Below, piece by piece: positions 38,401 to 46,362 of a DNA stretch of 64,000 nucleotides. Every line of letters begins with the position of its first letter. Within the stretch, counting starts at the first letter, position 1. The DNA comes from UBA12087 sp964370815 (GTDB taxonomy: Bacteria > Chloroflexota > Anaerolineae > Anaerolineales > Villigracilaceae): assembly GCA_964370815.1 (NCBI GenBank), contig CAYJKQ010000003.1, positions 1 to 64,000 of the forward strand. The letters run 5' to 3'. A model generated the notes under the pieces. The model searched no databases and was not told the DNA's origin. It saw nothing but the letters and a program-made list of their open reading frames with translations. A program made the translations under genes and the position numbers.

Positions 38401-41044
38401 GCGGGAAGGAATATTCATACAACGAACAGATCAGCTTCAACCTTCTAACCTGATCTTGTTCGAAACTGTGGCAGGGGTTATTTTGGATGAAAAAAACGGA
38501 TCACTGGCTGACCATGCCCGTCGATTGACCGCACAACCCACATACTTGCCAGCGTTCACCCCGTCAATTTCCGGAAGGACTCTAGTTTCAGGGCAAAGTT
38601 CGGCAAGGGATCCGGAACCTACTTTGCCGCTTCACCTTCCAGGCGATCTGCTGATGGATAACGGTCTCGGCGGCTTTAGCCAGGACGGCAAGGAATACAT
38701 TATCCATCTCAAACCTGGTCAACACACACCACACCCATGGGTCAATATCGTCGCCAATCCACAATTTGGCTTCCTGGTATCCGAGGCTGGTTCTGGTTGC
38801 ACCTGGGCTGAGAACAGTGGCGAGAACCGCCTGACTCCCTGGCGTAACGACCCGGTCACCGATATGCCGGGCGAAGCGCTCTACCTGCGCGATGAGGAGA
38901 CTAGCCTGGTTTGGTCACCAACCCCCATGCCTGCTGGCGCAGAAACCACACACATAATCCACCACGCAGCCGGATACTCAATCTTTGAGAGCCAGAGCCA
39001 TGGTTCGAACCAGAATCTGCGTCTGTATGTCGCACCTGAAGCACCTGTTAAGATCGCCCATTTGCGTCTGAAAAACCTGTGGAAACGTCCACGCCGGATC
39101 ACCGTTACCTACTATGCTGAATGGGTACTTGGCACGGACCGGGACACACATCAAGCTTACATTATGCCTGAGTTCGACCCGGATAAAAATACTCTGCTGG
39201 CAAGCAACCACTTCAACAGCGAGTTTGCAACGCGCGTGGCTTTCCTGGCTGCCAATAAAAAACCGCATGGTGTCACCACGGACCGGTGCGAATTTTTAGG
39301 ACGTATGGGCAGCCTGCGCACTCCAGCAGCGCTTGGGCGAATCGGTCTTGCCAGCGCAGTAAATGCCGGGCTTGATCCATGTGCTGCCATCCAATTGCAT
39401 GTTGACCTGGCACCCGGCGCATCTGAGGAGGTTTTCTTCCTGATCGGCGAAGGAGCAAACAAGGCTGAAAGCCTGGCGCTGATCGAGCAGGTTCAGAAAA
39501 AAGGCGAGGTTGAGGTAATATGGAAGGCTGTCAACCAGCAATGGGATGATATTTTGGGAACTGTTACCGTACACACCCCTGATGCGGGCATGGACCTGAT
39601 GCTTAATCGCTGGCTGCTATACCAGACACTGGCCTGTCGGTTGTGGGGCCGCACCGCGCTGTATCAATCCAGCGGAGCGTTCGGGTTCCGCGACCAACTC
39701 CAGGATGTGATGGCTCTGCTGCAGACCCGCCCAGATTTGGCACGTGCGCAGATATTGGAAGCAGCCCGGCACCAATTCGAAGCGGGTGATGTACTGCACT
39801 GGTGGAACCCGCCTTCGGGACGTGGGGTGCGCACCCGTTTTTCAGATGATCTACTCTGGCTGCCTTTTGTCACTGCCGAATATGTGACCACTACTGGCGA
39901 TACATCCATCTTAAAGGAGAATCTCCCGTTCCTGAAGGGCGAAGCGCTTAAACCAGATGAAATGGAACGCTACACCCAATTTGAAACAACAGATGAGACC
40001 TTCTCACTCTATGAGCACTGCCGACGGGCGCTGGAAAAAGGTTCAACAAGCGGCACTCATGGTCTGCCTTTGATGGGCTCCGGCGACTGGAACGACGGGA
40101 TGAATCGTGTGGGAGTGGAAGGACTTGGTGAAAGCATCTGGCTGGGCTGGTTCCTGCACGCCACGCTGACCCGTTTCGCCCATTTGGCCACGCTGATGAA
40201 AGATGACCCCGCCCCACTCCTGGAGCAAGCGTTGGATCTGTCCAAAGCGCTTAATGCCTATGCATGGGATGGCGATTGGTACCTGCGCGCGTTTTATGAT
40301 GATGGATCGAAACTGGGTTCGCATGAAAATAACGAATGCCAGATCGATTCGATCGCTCAATCCTGGGCGGTTCTATCCGGCACAGCGTACCCGGCGCACA
40401 TGGCTCAAGCTATGGCATCCGTCAGGCAATGGCTTGTCAAACCTGAAGAACAGATGATTCTGCTGTTCACCCCACCTTTTGACAAGACTGAACACGACCC
40501 CGGTTACATTAAAGGCTATTTGCCAGGAGTGCGTGAAAACGGAGGACAGTACACCCATGCCGGAATCTGGACCGCCTGGGCTTTTGCCAAGCTGGGTCAG
40601 GGTGACCAAGCTGCAGAATTATTCCACATGTTGAACCCCATCAGCCATGCTGACACGGCAGAGAAAATCGCGAAATACAAAGTGGAACCGTATGTCATCG
40701 CTGCCGATATTTACAGCGAGCCGGCACATATCGGCAGCGGAGGCTGGACCTGGTACACCGGCGCGGCAGGTTGGATGTATCGCCTGGGGCTGGAAGCCAT
40801 TTTGGGCATCACCCGCGCTGGTCAGGGGCTTGAGATCAACCCTTGTATCCCCCGGGATTGGCCTGGATTTTCTGTTAATTATCATTTTGGAAAAACACAA
40901 TACATGATAAATGTCGAGAACCCGGATCATATCAACCGGGGCATCCGGAAGATCGTATTGGATGAACGTTCGTTACCTGGCAATCTGATCCCACTGGTGG
41001 ATGATGGGCGAAAACACTCAGTCCTTGTGATAATGGGAAATTAG
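32447..41044 (+). CDS. Cyclic beta-1,2-glucan synthase (NdvB/ChvB type)
   Basis: A 2865-residue membrane enzyme, the usual size for NdvB/ChvB, which builds cyclic beta-1,2-glucan from UDP-glucose on a protein primer. In order: an N-terminal helical part; membrane helices near 328-380; the GT84 glycosyltransferase with DAD near 553 and RRWIRGDW near 700; more helices near 745-945; a glycoamylase-like domain (YTTSSERLDPSYYDLLASE, about 1290; MAHHQGMILLA, about 1500); and GH94-type phosphorylase repeats to the end, with the SGDWNDGMN catalytic-Asp block near 2545. The product is a periplasmic osmoregulating or host-interaction glucan. One uninterrupted frame. Confidence 0.93.
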   Translation: MQAPLQNNNSDPVIPDTDHRLREFAHHLAKKHTIEVSHPIKSDLLEFLDIWEQVLHKAYAIFKSIPSNDLQVSRAGEWMLDNFYLVKQTFRQITENLPANFLNQLPILDGTPLQGNLRIFVLAWEWVGYSQSQLNLTQITGFVQEYQQITSLMIGELWALPSMLRIGIIERLVYAAAELTGIEVPKGLSEISRQFAASELSNEEIVANCFLSLRLLSITDWEDFFEQTSRVEQVLHDDPAGIYSGMDFATRNNYRNVIEELARHSNLKEEQIALAAINFARNAGDKNPGRKGHVGFYLLDAGRAILEKSIRYKPELRVRVWRAMLAFPTTTYLGSIALFSILFLLALLTYANLSGGSPLQIILVGLLGSGLAVEAAISLVQRNVTRRIKPQSLPRMDFSEGIPSGNGTIVVIPCLLENANELNHLLQELELYYLANADEQLTFALLSDFVDAPVQDTPKDEHLLSLARAGIVNLNKKYTAQATPFYLFHRQRQWNPSEGVWMGWERKRGKLADFNRLMLNLRSDSPDDLRATAYTTQVGDVSRLADIKYVITLDADTSLPHGSANRLIATLAHPLNEAEFSPDGCSVISGYTVLQPRVDIKPTSANRSLFSQIFAMNSGFDLYSFAVSDVYQDLFGEGSYIGKGIYDIAAFERSLAGQVRQNTLLSHDLFEGIYGRAALVTDILLYEEYPSRYVVYAHRLRRWIRGDWQLLPWLFSTVRTKTGITANRLSVIDRWKIFDNLRRSLVPANLVALLVASWLCLPGSPLVWTLLVLLPYTLPIAVQVVQENKHNLERFTLKRFFNPLRLPLKRLALFFIFLPYEASLAVSAITITITRLFIVRKHLLQWTTAASAARSFKLNTPYETWKEMGVSPFLAVLLGIMIAFLNPTALWVALPILVTWLIAPQIAYRISKTETHIPAPLGEIQRKKVLRLARRTWAYFEQFSGPNDHWLPPDHFQESPRGSVAHYTTPTNIGLFLVSTLSAYDLGYIGLLELAVRLRSTFESMDKLEHYRGHLLNWYNSQTLVALPPHYVSTVDSGNLAACLITLKQGCLSLADAPLLDDKQWQGLLVLLDILAEVLQALEKNNPHASIESFEVELTSIYERVSAVQNNLSEWKTTLDWLSGEGWERVSHRLLDLLENHPHLQQDSLTELNLYLDLMYHHLQDMQRNLDLFAPWLKRLDTPTELMMQTPAWQEFRNRLLAERPTLGQATDAYERIKTDLEIFKNQLLDKEVPDPAWNDTARDWCLNLENDLSSAQMTITPLLIGFQELASQADTTIIAMDFRFLFNEHRQLFHIGYTTSSERLDPSYYDLLASESRIASLIAIAKGDVPQSHWQHLGRPVTEVNGKQVLLSWSGTMFEYLMPTLFTKNYTGTFLLDSCYSALDAQKSYGKEKQSPWGISESGYYAFDLDQNYQYRAFGVPRLGYKRDLSVDLVIAPYASLLGLSLQPQEVLENMAHLEKLNMLGRFGFYEALDYTKTRLPEKHQDDMQDDQAYAIVKSYMAHHQGMILLAACNFLLNDVMVERFHTDKQIQSMELLLQEKIPQNPPLEFPHKDEPKDLDEVVHWVNSSPWNVPVDSPIPQVHVLSQGDTSLVITNAGSGYSQWREFALTRWHADSTLDQWGTWIYLKDRENGALWSATCQPIGCALEDLDVLFYPHKVEFQRTDNGISLHTGVTISTDGVEIRRVNLMNNSNHSRKLKLTSYGEVVLAAQNADRRHPAFNKLFIESEYLVKENALLFQRRPRTSDEKPVVMVHALVVEAGRKVTGGFESDRAKFLGRSQTMHDPLALQDPDQHFAGGTGGTLDPILSLSQKIDLKPHTKTRVTFLTLAAATRAEALAKLSRYESGQSIDRAFEECRISSERELLELGLNTSSLDNIQRILSVMLHPTGVLRAAPHILAQNEKGQAGLWAFGISGDYPIMLVRISNGESSLLMEALRAFSYWRNHHITVNLVILDDQDTGYALDLRNTIQRQIARMGLEAWLNLREGIFIQRTDQLQPSNLILFETVAGVILDEKNGSLADHARRLTAQPTYLPAFTPSISGRTLVSGQSSARDPEPTLPLHLPGDLLMDNGLGGFSQDGKEYIIHLKPGQHTPHPWVNIVANPQFGFLVSEAGSGCTWAENSGENRLTPWRNDPVTDMPGEALYLRDEETSLVWSPTPMPAGAETTHIIHHAAGYSIFESQSHGSNQNLRLYVAPEAPVKIAHLRLKNLWKRPRRITVTYYAEWVLGTDRDTHQAYIMPEFDPDKNTLLASNHFNSEFATRVAFLAANKKPHGVTTDRCEFLGRMGSLRTPAALGRIGLASAVNAGLDPCAAIQLHVDLAPGASEEVFFLIGEGANKAESLALIEQVQKKGEVEVIWKAVNQQWDDILGTVTVHTPDAGMDLMLNRWLLYQTLACRLWGRTALYQSSGAFGFRDQLQDVMALLQTRPDLARAQILEAARHQFEAGDVLHWWNPPSGRGVRTRFSDDLLWLPFVTAEYVTTTGDTSILKENLPFLKGEALKPDEMERYTQFETTDETFSLYEHCRRALEKGSTSGTHGLPLMGSGDWNDGMNRVGVEGLGESIWLGWFLHATLTRFAHLATLMKDDPAPLLEQALDLSKALNAYAWDGDWYLRAFYDDGSKLGSHENNECQIDSIAQSWAVLSGTAYPAHMAQAMASVRQWLVKPEEQMILLFTPPFDKTEHDPGYIKGYLPGVRENGGQYTHAGIWTAWAFAKLGQGDQAAELFHMLNPISHADTAEKIAKYKVEPYVIAADIYSEPAHIGSGGWTWYTGAAGWMYRLGLEAILGITRAGQGLEINPCIPRDWPGFSVNYHFGKTQYMINVENPDHINRGIRKIVLDERSLPGNLIPLVDDGRKHSVLVIMGN

Positions 41045-41084
41045 ATTTCTTCGAATATAAAAAACAAGTGCTAAGCACCTTTTT

Positions 41085-41126
41085 GGCAAGGGGAATGGAT
41101 TGGATTTGAACCCACGATCAAGGGTT
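41085..41126 (-). pseudogene. Degenerate tRNA 3' fragment
   Basis: The minus strand reads GTGGGTTCAAATCCAATC then CATTCCCC, the pattern of a tRNA T-arm followed by an acceptor strand, with one mismatch in the T-stem. No matching 5' acceptor or D-arm could be folded upstream. It may be the scar of an insertion into a tRNA gene. Confidence 0.25.
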
Positions 41127-41222
41127 TGTAAGAATGCCAAACAGACACTTGTTCAAAACCTGTTTTCCATGCCAGTAAGAGTTTTATAGAGCTCTTCAAA
41201 TTTACCCCTCTGCTCAAAACAC

Positions 41223-41268
41223 AAATCAGCCAGATACTCCTCCAAATTCTTGGAATTCTGGCTGATTT
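41223..41268 (-). terminator. Terminator downstream of tRNA-Arg
   Basis: A perfect 12-base-pair stem (AAATCAGCCAGA and TCTGGCTGATTT) with a 22-base loop, starting five bases past the tRNA 3' end and followed on the minus strand by GTGTTTTGAG. Confidence 0.6.
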
Positions 41269-41272
41269 TGTG

Positions 41273-41346
41273 TGACCCTGGCGTGATTCGAACACGCGAC
41301 CTATTGCTCCGCAAGCAACCGCTCTAATCCACTGAGCTACAGGGCC
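41273..41346 (-). tRNA. tRNA-Arg(GCG)
   Basis: A 74-base cloverleaf: acceptor GGCCCTG/CAGGGTC with discriminator A, D-stem GCTC/GAGC, anticodon stem GTTGC/GCAAT around the loop TTGCGGA (anticodon GCG, reading CGC and CGU), T-arm with GTTCGAATC. CCA is not encoded. Most bacteria read CGN with ACG (deaminated to inosine), so a GCG anticodon is less common. It marks the border of the AT-rich catabolic region that follows. Confidence 0.95.
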
Positions 41347-42061
41347 ATTTTTTTGGGATAAGTGATATTCGATCTTGGCTTTGGCTTCTTTATGCTGGTC
41401 GGAATACCACAGGAATCTGGCATCCGGAGTGATCTTGAAAGGCAGTTATGATAAGCCAAAGTACTTGATGTACATACTTCATATTGAAGGATTTTAAGGG
41501 GTTGTCAAGATGATCTTTGATAGCATAGTTGGAACAACTTGTTATTAATATTTCCGAGTACATTGATGCCCTAGCAGGTATTTGACTTTCCCGTTCCAAC
41601 GTGATATTTTCAAAAAAGTATGGACGAATTCTTTGTAAATATAAGAAGATACATCCAAAAGGGAAGTATCGTGGCGATCGTTTTTTCGGTTTTGATTGCG
41701 ATCTTGTTATCTTCTATGGGTAAAATAACTTTCGTTTGTTTAGATCCAGATGTATGCTCAAAATTGAAAGGTCCGATGATTAGGTTGCCATAATTCTGAC
41801 GCGAGAATTATTAGGGACTTTCTCAAGCTCTAAATAGCTACCTACCCCATGGTGGGTCGCGCACATGCTGCTGGTTGGGTGGAAGTGGTGCGATTTTTGT
41901 TGCCAAAAACCTCTTTCTTTAAGGTTCATGATTTTACAGAAAGGATGTTACACTAACACCTTAACCGGATTTTTATTAGCTTGAAAGAACACAAGTCTTA
42001 TTATTTATCTGCATGACATGGATACATCTGCACCATTATTAATTATGACTTCCATCAGTCC
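41347..42061. other. Intergenic region between tRNA-Arg and the IclR module
   Basis: About 715 bases with no gene I can support. It has AT-rich stretches and no integrase, transposase or clear direct repeat of the tRNA end. It may be the left flank of an acquired island. Confidence 0.35.
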
Positions 42062-42145
42062 ATACCAAGACATAAGTCACTAAGGTTAGTATATTTATTC
42101 GGATAAAATTTCACTATAGTGAAATAGTTTCATATACATGAATTA
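42062..42145 (+). promoter_or_regulatory. IclR operator/promoter module upstream of the iclR-type gene
   Basis: This 84-base stretch aligns without gaps to 55818-55901 (67 of 84 positions identical by hand). The best-kept part is TGAAATAGTTTCA (42120-42132), an IclR-type TGAAA-N3-TTTCA operator. An overlapping 16-base palindrome TTTCACTATAGTGAAA (42109-42124) adds a second site. The position ahead of the regulator gene indicates autoregulation. Confidence 0.65.
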
Positions 42146-42163
42146 ATTTCAAAAAATTTAGCT

Positions 42164-42970
42164 ATGAAACTTGGTGTCCCAATGGAAAAATCTAATAAGA
42201 CCAAAGATAATCTTGTTAAATCAGCGATGAGAACGCTGGATATCCTGGAATTACTGGCAGAATATCCAGATGGATTGTCTTTTATGGAAATTAGCCGTTA
42301 TTTAAAAATGCCTGTCAGTAGTTTGTATAATCTGGTTACTACATTGACTTATCGCGGCTACCTGATGCGAACCAATCGGGGAACCTTATTACATTTAGGC
42401 CCAAAATTAGCTCAACTCAATATTGCTTACCTTGCAAATGTCAACCTGATTCTTCTGGCTGACACACAGATGGAGAAGTTGAGGAATGAAACAGGAGAAA
42501 CTACCAGCTTGGCAGTCTTACAAGGAACCAAGATCGTGGTGATCCATAAGCGTCCTGGAAAAGGCATTCTTCAAGTGATCAATCCTGTCGGCACACGACT
42601 GAACGCACATTCAACTGGGTCTGGAAAGACTATCCTCGCTTATTTAAAGGAAGAAGAAATTGATGAATTGTATCCGGACGAAACACTGCCTGCTTTTTCC
42701 CCGAACACAATTACTAGTAAAACACTATTAAAAGAGGAACTGGCAAAAATCCGCCAAAAAGGCTATGCCTTCGACAATCAAGAGTCCGAGGAAGGTGTAT
42801 GGGCAGTTGCAAGTTGCATTTGGAATCAAGATGGTCTTCCATTTGCTTCTCTTAGCATTGTAGCACCGATAACCAGAATCAACCATGATGATACTTCCCA
42901 CTGGTACAATCTCGTAAAGGATTGTGCTGAGGAAATAAGTTCACAGCTTGGTTTTCAGGGCAATGCTTAG
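42164..42970 (+). CDS. IclR family transcriptional regulator
   Basis: A 268-residue regulator. Residues 15-75 form the winged helix-turn-helix (RTLDILELLAEYPDGLSFMEISRYL, SLYNLVTTLTYRGYLMR). Residues 90-262 are the IclR effector-binding GAF-like domain (ETTSLAVLQGTKIVVI, LNAHSTGSGKTILAYL, VWAVASCIW). The effector is probably an intermediate of the pathway encoded downstream. An operator lies 32 bases ahead of the start. M7 is an alternative start; neither has a strong ribosome-binding site. Confidence 0.92.
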   Translation: MKLGVPMEKSNKTKDNLVKSAMRTLDILELLAEYPDGLSFMEISRYLKMPVSSLYNLVTTLTYRGYLMRTNRGTLLHLGPKLAQLNIAYLANVNLILLADTQMEKLRNETGETTSLAVLQGTKIVVIHKRPGKGILQVINPVGTRLNAHSTGSGKTILAYLKEEEIDELYPDETLPAFSPNTITSKTLLKEELAKIRQKGYAFDNQESEEGVWAVASCIWNQDGLPFASLSIVAPITRINHDDTSHWYNLVKDCAEEISSQLGFQGNA

Positions 42971-43239
42971 ATTCCAAAAAGAATCTTTGGATAAGTGTTA
43001 GGTAGAGATTAAGAAATTCACCCAAGTTAGTGGAAAAACGGTGGATTAACGTGCTGTTGCCATCAAGTATCATGGTCCTTGAGCTTAATGTAATGCAAAT
43101 TACCACCTGACTTTAGGAGCACACGGAGAGTTACTTTTCCGGTTATTTAGACCATTTTTTTAATTACCACAACAAGGCTATCTAGGAACCGGATATAGTA
43201 TTAATTCTTAACGACCATATATCTTGAAAAGGAGTCATT

Positions 43240-45024
43240 GTGAATCAAAAGTTAGAAGACTCGATTTCTACAGATGTATTGATTGTAGGGGGAGGCGGCG
43301 CTGGTTTGAGAGCAGCGATTGCCGCAGCAGAGCAAGGTGTCCAAGTTATGTTACTGACCAAAGGTCAGGCTGCCCGCAGTGGCGCCACACCAATGGCATG
43401 CCCATCCTACCAGGCTGCCTTTGCCATAGAGGATGAGCGGGATAGCCCAGAAGTCGCCTTTGAAGATACCTGCTTTGAAGGTCGCTATCTTGGTGATGAA
43501 AACCTTATCCATGCCCTTACGCATGAATCAACAGATCGTGCAAATGACATGACAAGTTATGGCATAAAATTCCGCAAAAAAGGGAATGGGAACTACCTCC
43601 AGGTCGTACACCCAGGGCATTCATTTGAACGTAATATGGTAATTGTCGGTGACGGCTATGCTATGGCAGCAGGTCTTCTCCGTGAGGTTAAAAAATATGA
43701 CAACATCACCCTAGCAGAGGATGTCATAGCTACTCGTTTCTTAACGGATAAGGGGAGCATCAGTGGAGTTATCGCTCTCGATATGCGTCAGGGAAAACCT
43801 GTTGTTGTGCAAGCACCCGCGGTAATCTTGGCTACCGGTGGCTATCCGGAACTATGGAGATGGACTGATACCGAGCCAGGACTCACTGGTGAAGGGGCAG
43901 TGTTGGCATACCAGGCAGGCGCAGACCTGGTCGATCTTGAGATGATGCTCTACTATCCAGCTGGATTATGCTATCCATCCGAGGTTGAAGGTACACTGGT
44001 TCAATATGAAGGTTTGCTAACTGACAAATACTGTGCAGGTGTGATGCTTAATGGATTGAATGAGCCTTTTCTGCCAGCTACCGATCGCCTGCCTGTACGA
44101 GATGTGATGATGAAGCTCATGTTTCGTGAGATAGATGAAGGTCGCGGCACACCTCATGGTGGTGCCTATATCGATTTGAGACTCTCACCGCGTTCTGGTG
44201 AAGAGATAATGGAGATCTTGAAGCGCCTTGATTCGCTTCCTTATAATCAACTAAGTGACCTGGGGATTGATGTACTGAAGGAACCAATCGAGGTTCGACC
44301 TGTAACACATTACACCCTGGGTGGTGTTCGCATAAATGAGTGGACCGAGACTACTCTTCCCGGTCTATTTGCAGCTGGGGAAGTATCCGGCAATGTGCAT
44401 GGAGCAAACCGTACAAGCGGAAATGCGTTGGCAGAAACACAGGTTTTTGGCTCGAGAGCTGGTATGCGTGCAGCAGAATATGCAAAGCAGGCTCAACAGG
44501 GTAGTCTGGATAAAGCAGAGATTGCTGATGAGAATAAACGCCTCGACCGTTTTCTGGCCGAAAAAACTTATCCGATACGTCCCATAGAATTAAAACGTCG
44601 TATTAAGACCATCATGCATAATGAAGTAGGTTACCAACGCAGTGCGGAAGGTCTGAATAGGGCTATTCAGACTCTACAAAAAATTCGCGCAGAAGATATC
44701 CCGCGTTTACAAGCTGTGTCAAACACTCGTATCTACAACTACGAATGGGAAGAAACACTAGAAGCTGCATTTATGGTGGACATGGCGGAGATGATAGCAG
44801 CTTCAGCATTGAAAAGGGAAGAGAGCCGTGGCCACCACTGGCGCACTGATTTTCCAAAAATGCGTTCAGAGTGGGAAAAGCACACTATTGTACGTATGAA
44901 TGAAAATCAGACTTACAAGGTTGTGGATGCTCCGGTAATTCGGTTAAAAGATCGTACCAAAGAACGCCGCTCAGCTGACCCTGTACTTTTGGCAGCTAAC
45001 GTCCTCAGCGGGTACGAGAAATAG
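43240..45024 (+). CDS. FAD-dependent fumarate reductase/succinate dehydrogenase-type flavoprotein
   Basis: A 594-residue flavoprotein with the N-terminal dinucleotide motif VGGGGAGLRAA (16-26). The FrdA/SdhA/AprA family blocks follow: GQAARSGATPMA, HPGHSFERNMV, VILATGGYPELW, and ANRTSGNALAETQVFGSRAG with the Arg expected at the active site. The start is GTG with AAAAGGAG ahead. A short 2Fe-2S protein is encoded ten bases later. The usual HTxxG/HRLGSNSL wording is changed, so the substrate is probably an enoate or related compound other than fumarate. First gene of the operon to 50701. Confidence 0.88.
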   Translation: MNQKLEDSISTDVLIVGGGGAGLRAAIAAAEQGVQVMLLTKGQAARSGATPMACPSYQAAFAIEDERDSPEVAFEDTCFEGRYLGDENLIHALTHESTDRANDMTSYGIKFRKKGNGNYLQVVHPGHSFERNMVIVGDGYAMAAGLLREVKKYDNITLAEDVIATRFLTDKGSISGVIALDMRQGKPVVVQAPAVILATGGYPELWRWTDTEPGLTGEGAVLAYQAGADLVDLEMMLYYPAGLCYPSEVEGTLVQYEGLLTDKYCAGVMLNGLNEPFLPATDRLPVRDVMMKLMFREIDEGRGTPHGGAYIDLRLSPRSGEEIMEILKRLDSLPYNQLSDLGIDVLKEPIEVRPVTHYTLGGVRINEWTETTLPGLFAAGEVSGNVHGANRTSGNALAETQVFGSRAGMRAAEYAKQAQQGSLDKAEIADENKRLDRFLAEKTYPIRPIELKRRIKTIMHNEVGYQRSAEGLNRAIQTLQKIRAEDIPRLQAVSNTRIYNYEWEETLEAAFMVDMAEMIAASALKREESRGHHWRTDFPKMRSEWEKHTIVRMNENQTYKVVDAPVIRLKDRTKERRSADPVLLAANVLSGYEK

Positions 45025-45034
45025 GAGAAATTCG

Positions 45035-45400
45035 ATGTCACATATTCTCCACCCAGATCCTAATAATTATCCTGAAATTGGGAAACCAATCACAGCTGAA
45101 ATCTTTCGATTTGACCCATCTGTCGATAGCAAACCCAGGATGCAAACCTACATCGTTCCTTACCGGCACCGAATGAGTATCTTCACTTTGCTCCGTGAGA
45201 TTTACGAGAATATCGACCCAACCTTGGCTTTTCGCAATCAGCAATGCGGAAGGGGCATCTGTGGTACATGTCGCTTTCGTATCGGAATTAATGGAAAATC
45301 GATAAAAAGCTGCACAATTCCTCTCGAGCCGGGAGCGCAAGTTATCATCATGCCGTATAAAAAAGAAAAAGTGATCCGCGACCTTGTTATAGAAATCTAA
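45035..45400 (+). CDS. Short 2Fe-2S protein (SdhB/FrdB N-domain only)
   Basis: A 121-residue protein matching only the plant-type 2Fe-2S domain of succinate dehydrogenase/fumarate reductase iron-sulfur subunits. Ligands are C71, C76, C79 and C93 (CGRGICGTC...C). The C-terminal domain with the 4Fe-4S and 3Fe-4S clusters is absent. It should pass single electrons between the flavoprotein and ferredoxin or a quinone-side partner. No membrane anchor subunit is encoded, so the complex is likely soluble. Confidence 0.87.
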   Translation: MSHILHPDPNNYPEIGKPITAEIFRFDPSVDSKPRMQTYIVPYRHRMSIFTLLREIYENIDPTLAFRNQQCGRGICGTCRFRIGINGKSIKSCTIPLEPGAQVIIMPYKKEKVIRDLVIEI

Positions 45401-45520
45401 GTAGCAAAAAAACAGAAAGATTCATTGGAAATGAAGCCGGTGGAAAACCTTTTCTCGCATGAAAATGAGTAAACTAGGCAGTATTTACCTTCTGGAATTT
45501 ATTAATGAGGAAAATATTTT

Positions 45521-46084
45521 ATGATTCAGATACGTTTTCATGGACTGGGCGGTCAGGGGGTTGTCTCTGCCGCGCACTTGATGGGAAAGGCAGCAGTCAT
45601 TGGCAATCTTTGGGCCAACTCTTTGCCATTCTTCACAACCTCACAGCGCGGTGGAAAAGTATCTGCCTATACACGCATTGATAAAGACCCGATTGACCAG
45701 CATTGCTATATATACGAACCAGACATTTTGGTCATATTTCACCCACTGCTCCTTAATGATAATGAAATAATGCATGGATTGAAAGCAAATAGCAAATTGC
45801 TGATCAATGGGGCTGCAAAGGATATTGTTGGCCTGGATCCCAGCATACACGAAATATACCTGCTGAATGCGGAAGAGATTGCCCGCTCTGTTCTGGGTAT
45901 TCCAGTACCCAGTACGGTGATGGCTGGAGCTCTTTTACGGGTACTTGACATTCTAACAATGGATAATTTGAAGAATGCCATTGATCAGAGCTTTAGTCCA
46001 AAGTCAGCTGCATTGAACATCATCGCTGTTGAAATGGGTTATGAAACCTGCAAATTGACCGAAGTTGAAAGGCGACTACTATGA
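45521..46084 (+). CDS. 2-oxoacid:ferredoxin oxidoreductase, gamma subunit
   Basis: A 187-residue subunit starting IRFHGLGGQGVVSAAHLM, the classic signature of the POR/KOR/VOR gamma domain. The FFTTSQRGGKVSAYTRI block follows. It begins a gene run in the order gamma, delta, alpha, beta (45521-48467), with four-base overlaps, encoding an enzyme that turns a 2-oxoacid plus CoA into acyl-CoA, CO2 and reduced ferredoxin. Substrate not readable. Confidence 0.92.
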   Translation: MIQIRFHGLGGQGVVSAAHLMGKAAVIGNLWANSLPFFTTSQRGGKVSAYTRIDKDPIDQHCYIYEPDILVIFHPLLLNDNEIMHGLKANSKLLINGAAKDIVGLDPSIHEIYLLNAEEIARSVLGIPVPSTVMAGALLRVLDILTMDNLKNAIDQSFSPKSAALNIIAVEMGYETCKLTEVERRLL

Positions 46085-46362
46085 AGGTGGAACAATGGGA
46101 AAATCGAAGGCCTGTCTCAGCTTGGCTACCGGCGGTTAATGACCGAACGTATGTCACTAAAAATCCTTACCATTTTGGTAAACCTATCGTTGATATCGAT
46201 AATTGTAATGTATGTGGTCTGTGTTGGATCGGTTGCCCAGAAGGAGCTATATCAAAACTGGAAGACCATATAACAATTGACTATGAAAATTGCCGAGGGT
46301 GCGGTGTGTGTGTGCAAGAATGCCCGCGTGATGTTATCAAGTTGGTACAGGAGGAAGAATGA
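46081..46362 (+). CDS. 2-oxoacid:ferredoxin oxidoreductase, delta subunit (2[4Fe-4S] ferredoxin)
   Basis: A 93-residue ferredoxin-like subunit with two 4Fe-4S motifs, CNVCGLCWIGCPEGAI and CRGCGVCVQECPRDVI, near residues 43-56 and 71-84. It carries electrons from the ThDP site to external ferredoxin. It overlaps both neighbours by four bases (ATGA), so expression is tightly coupled. Confidence 0.93.
   Translation: MKVEQWENRRPVSAWLPAVNDRTYVTKNPYHFGKPIVDIDNCNVCGLCWIGCPEGAISKLEDHITIDYENCRGCGVCVQECPRDVIKLVQEEE

Noticed and set aside
41071..41295. 74-residue minus-strand frame beside tRNA-Arg
   Set aside because: The reading is a translation of tRNA-derived sequence (VGSNPIHSPCQ), a well-known false gene type.
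42109..42124. 16-base palindrome as a simple transcription terminator
   Set aside because: It sits ahead of a gene and overlaps a conserved operator module, with no T run.
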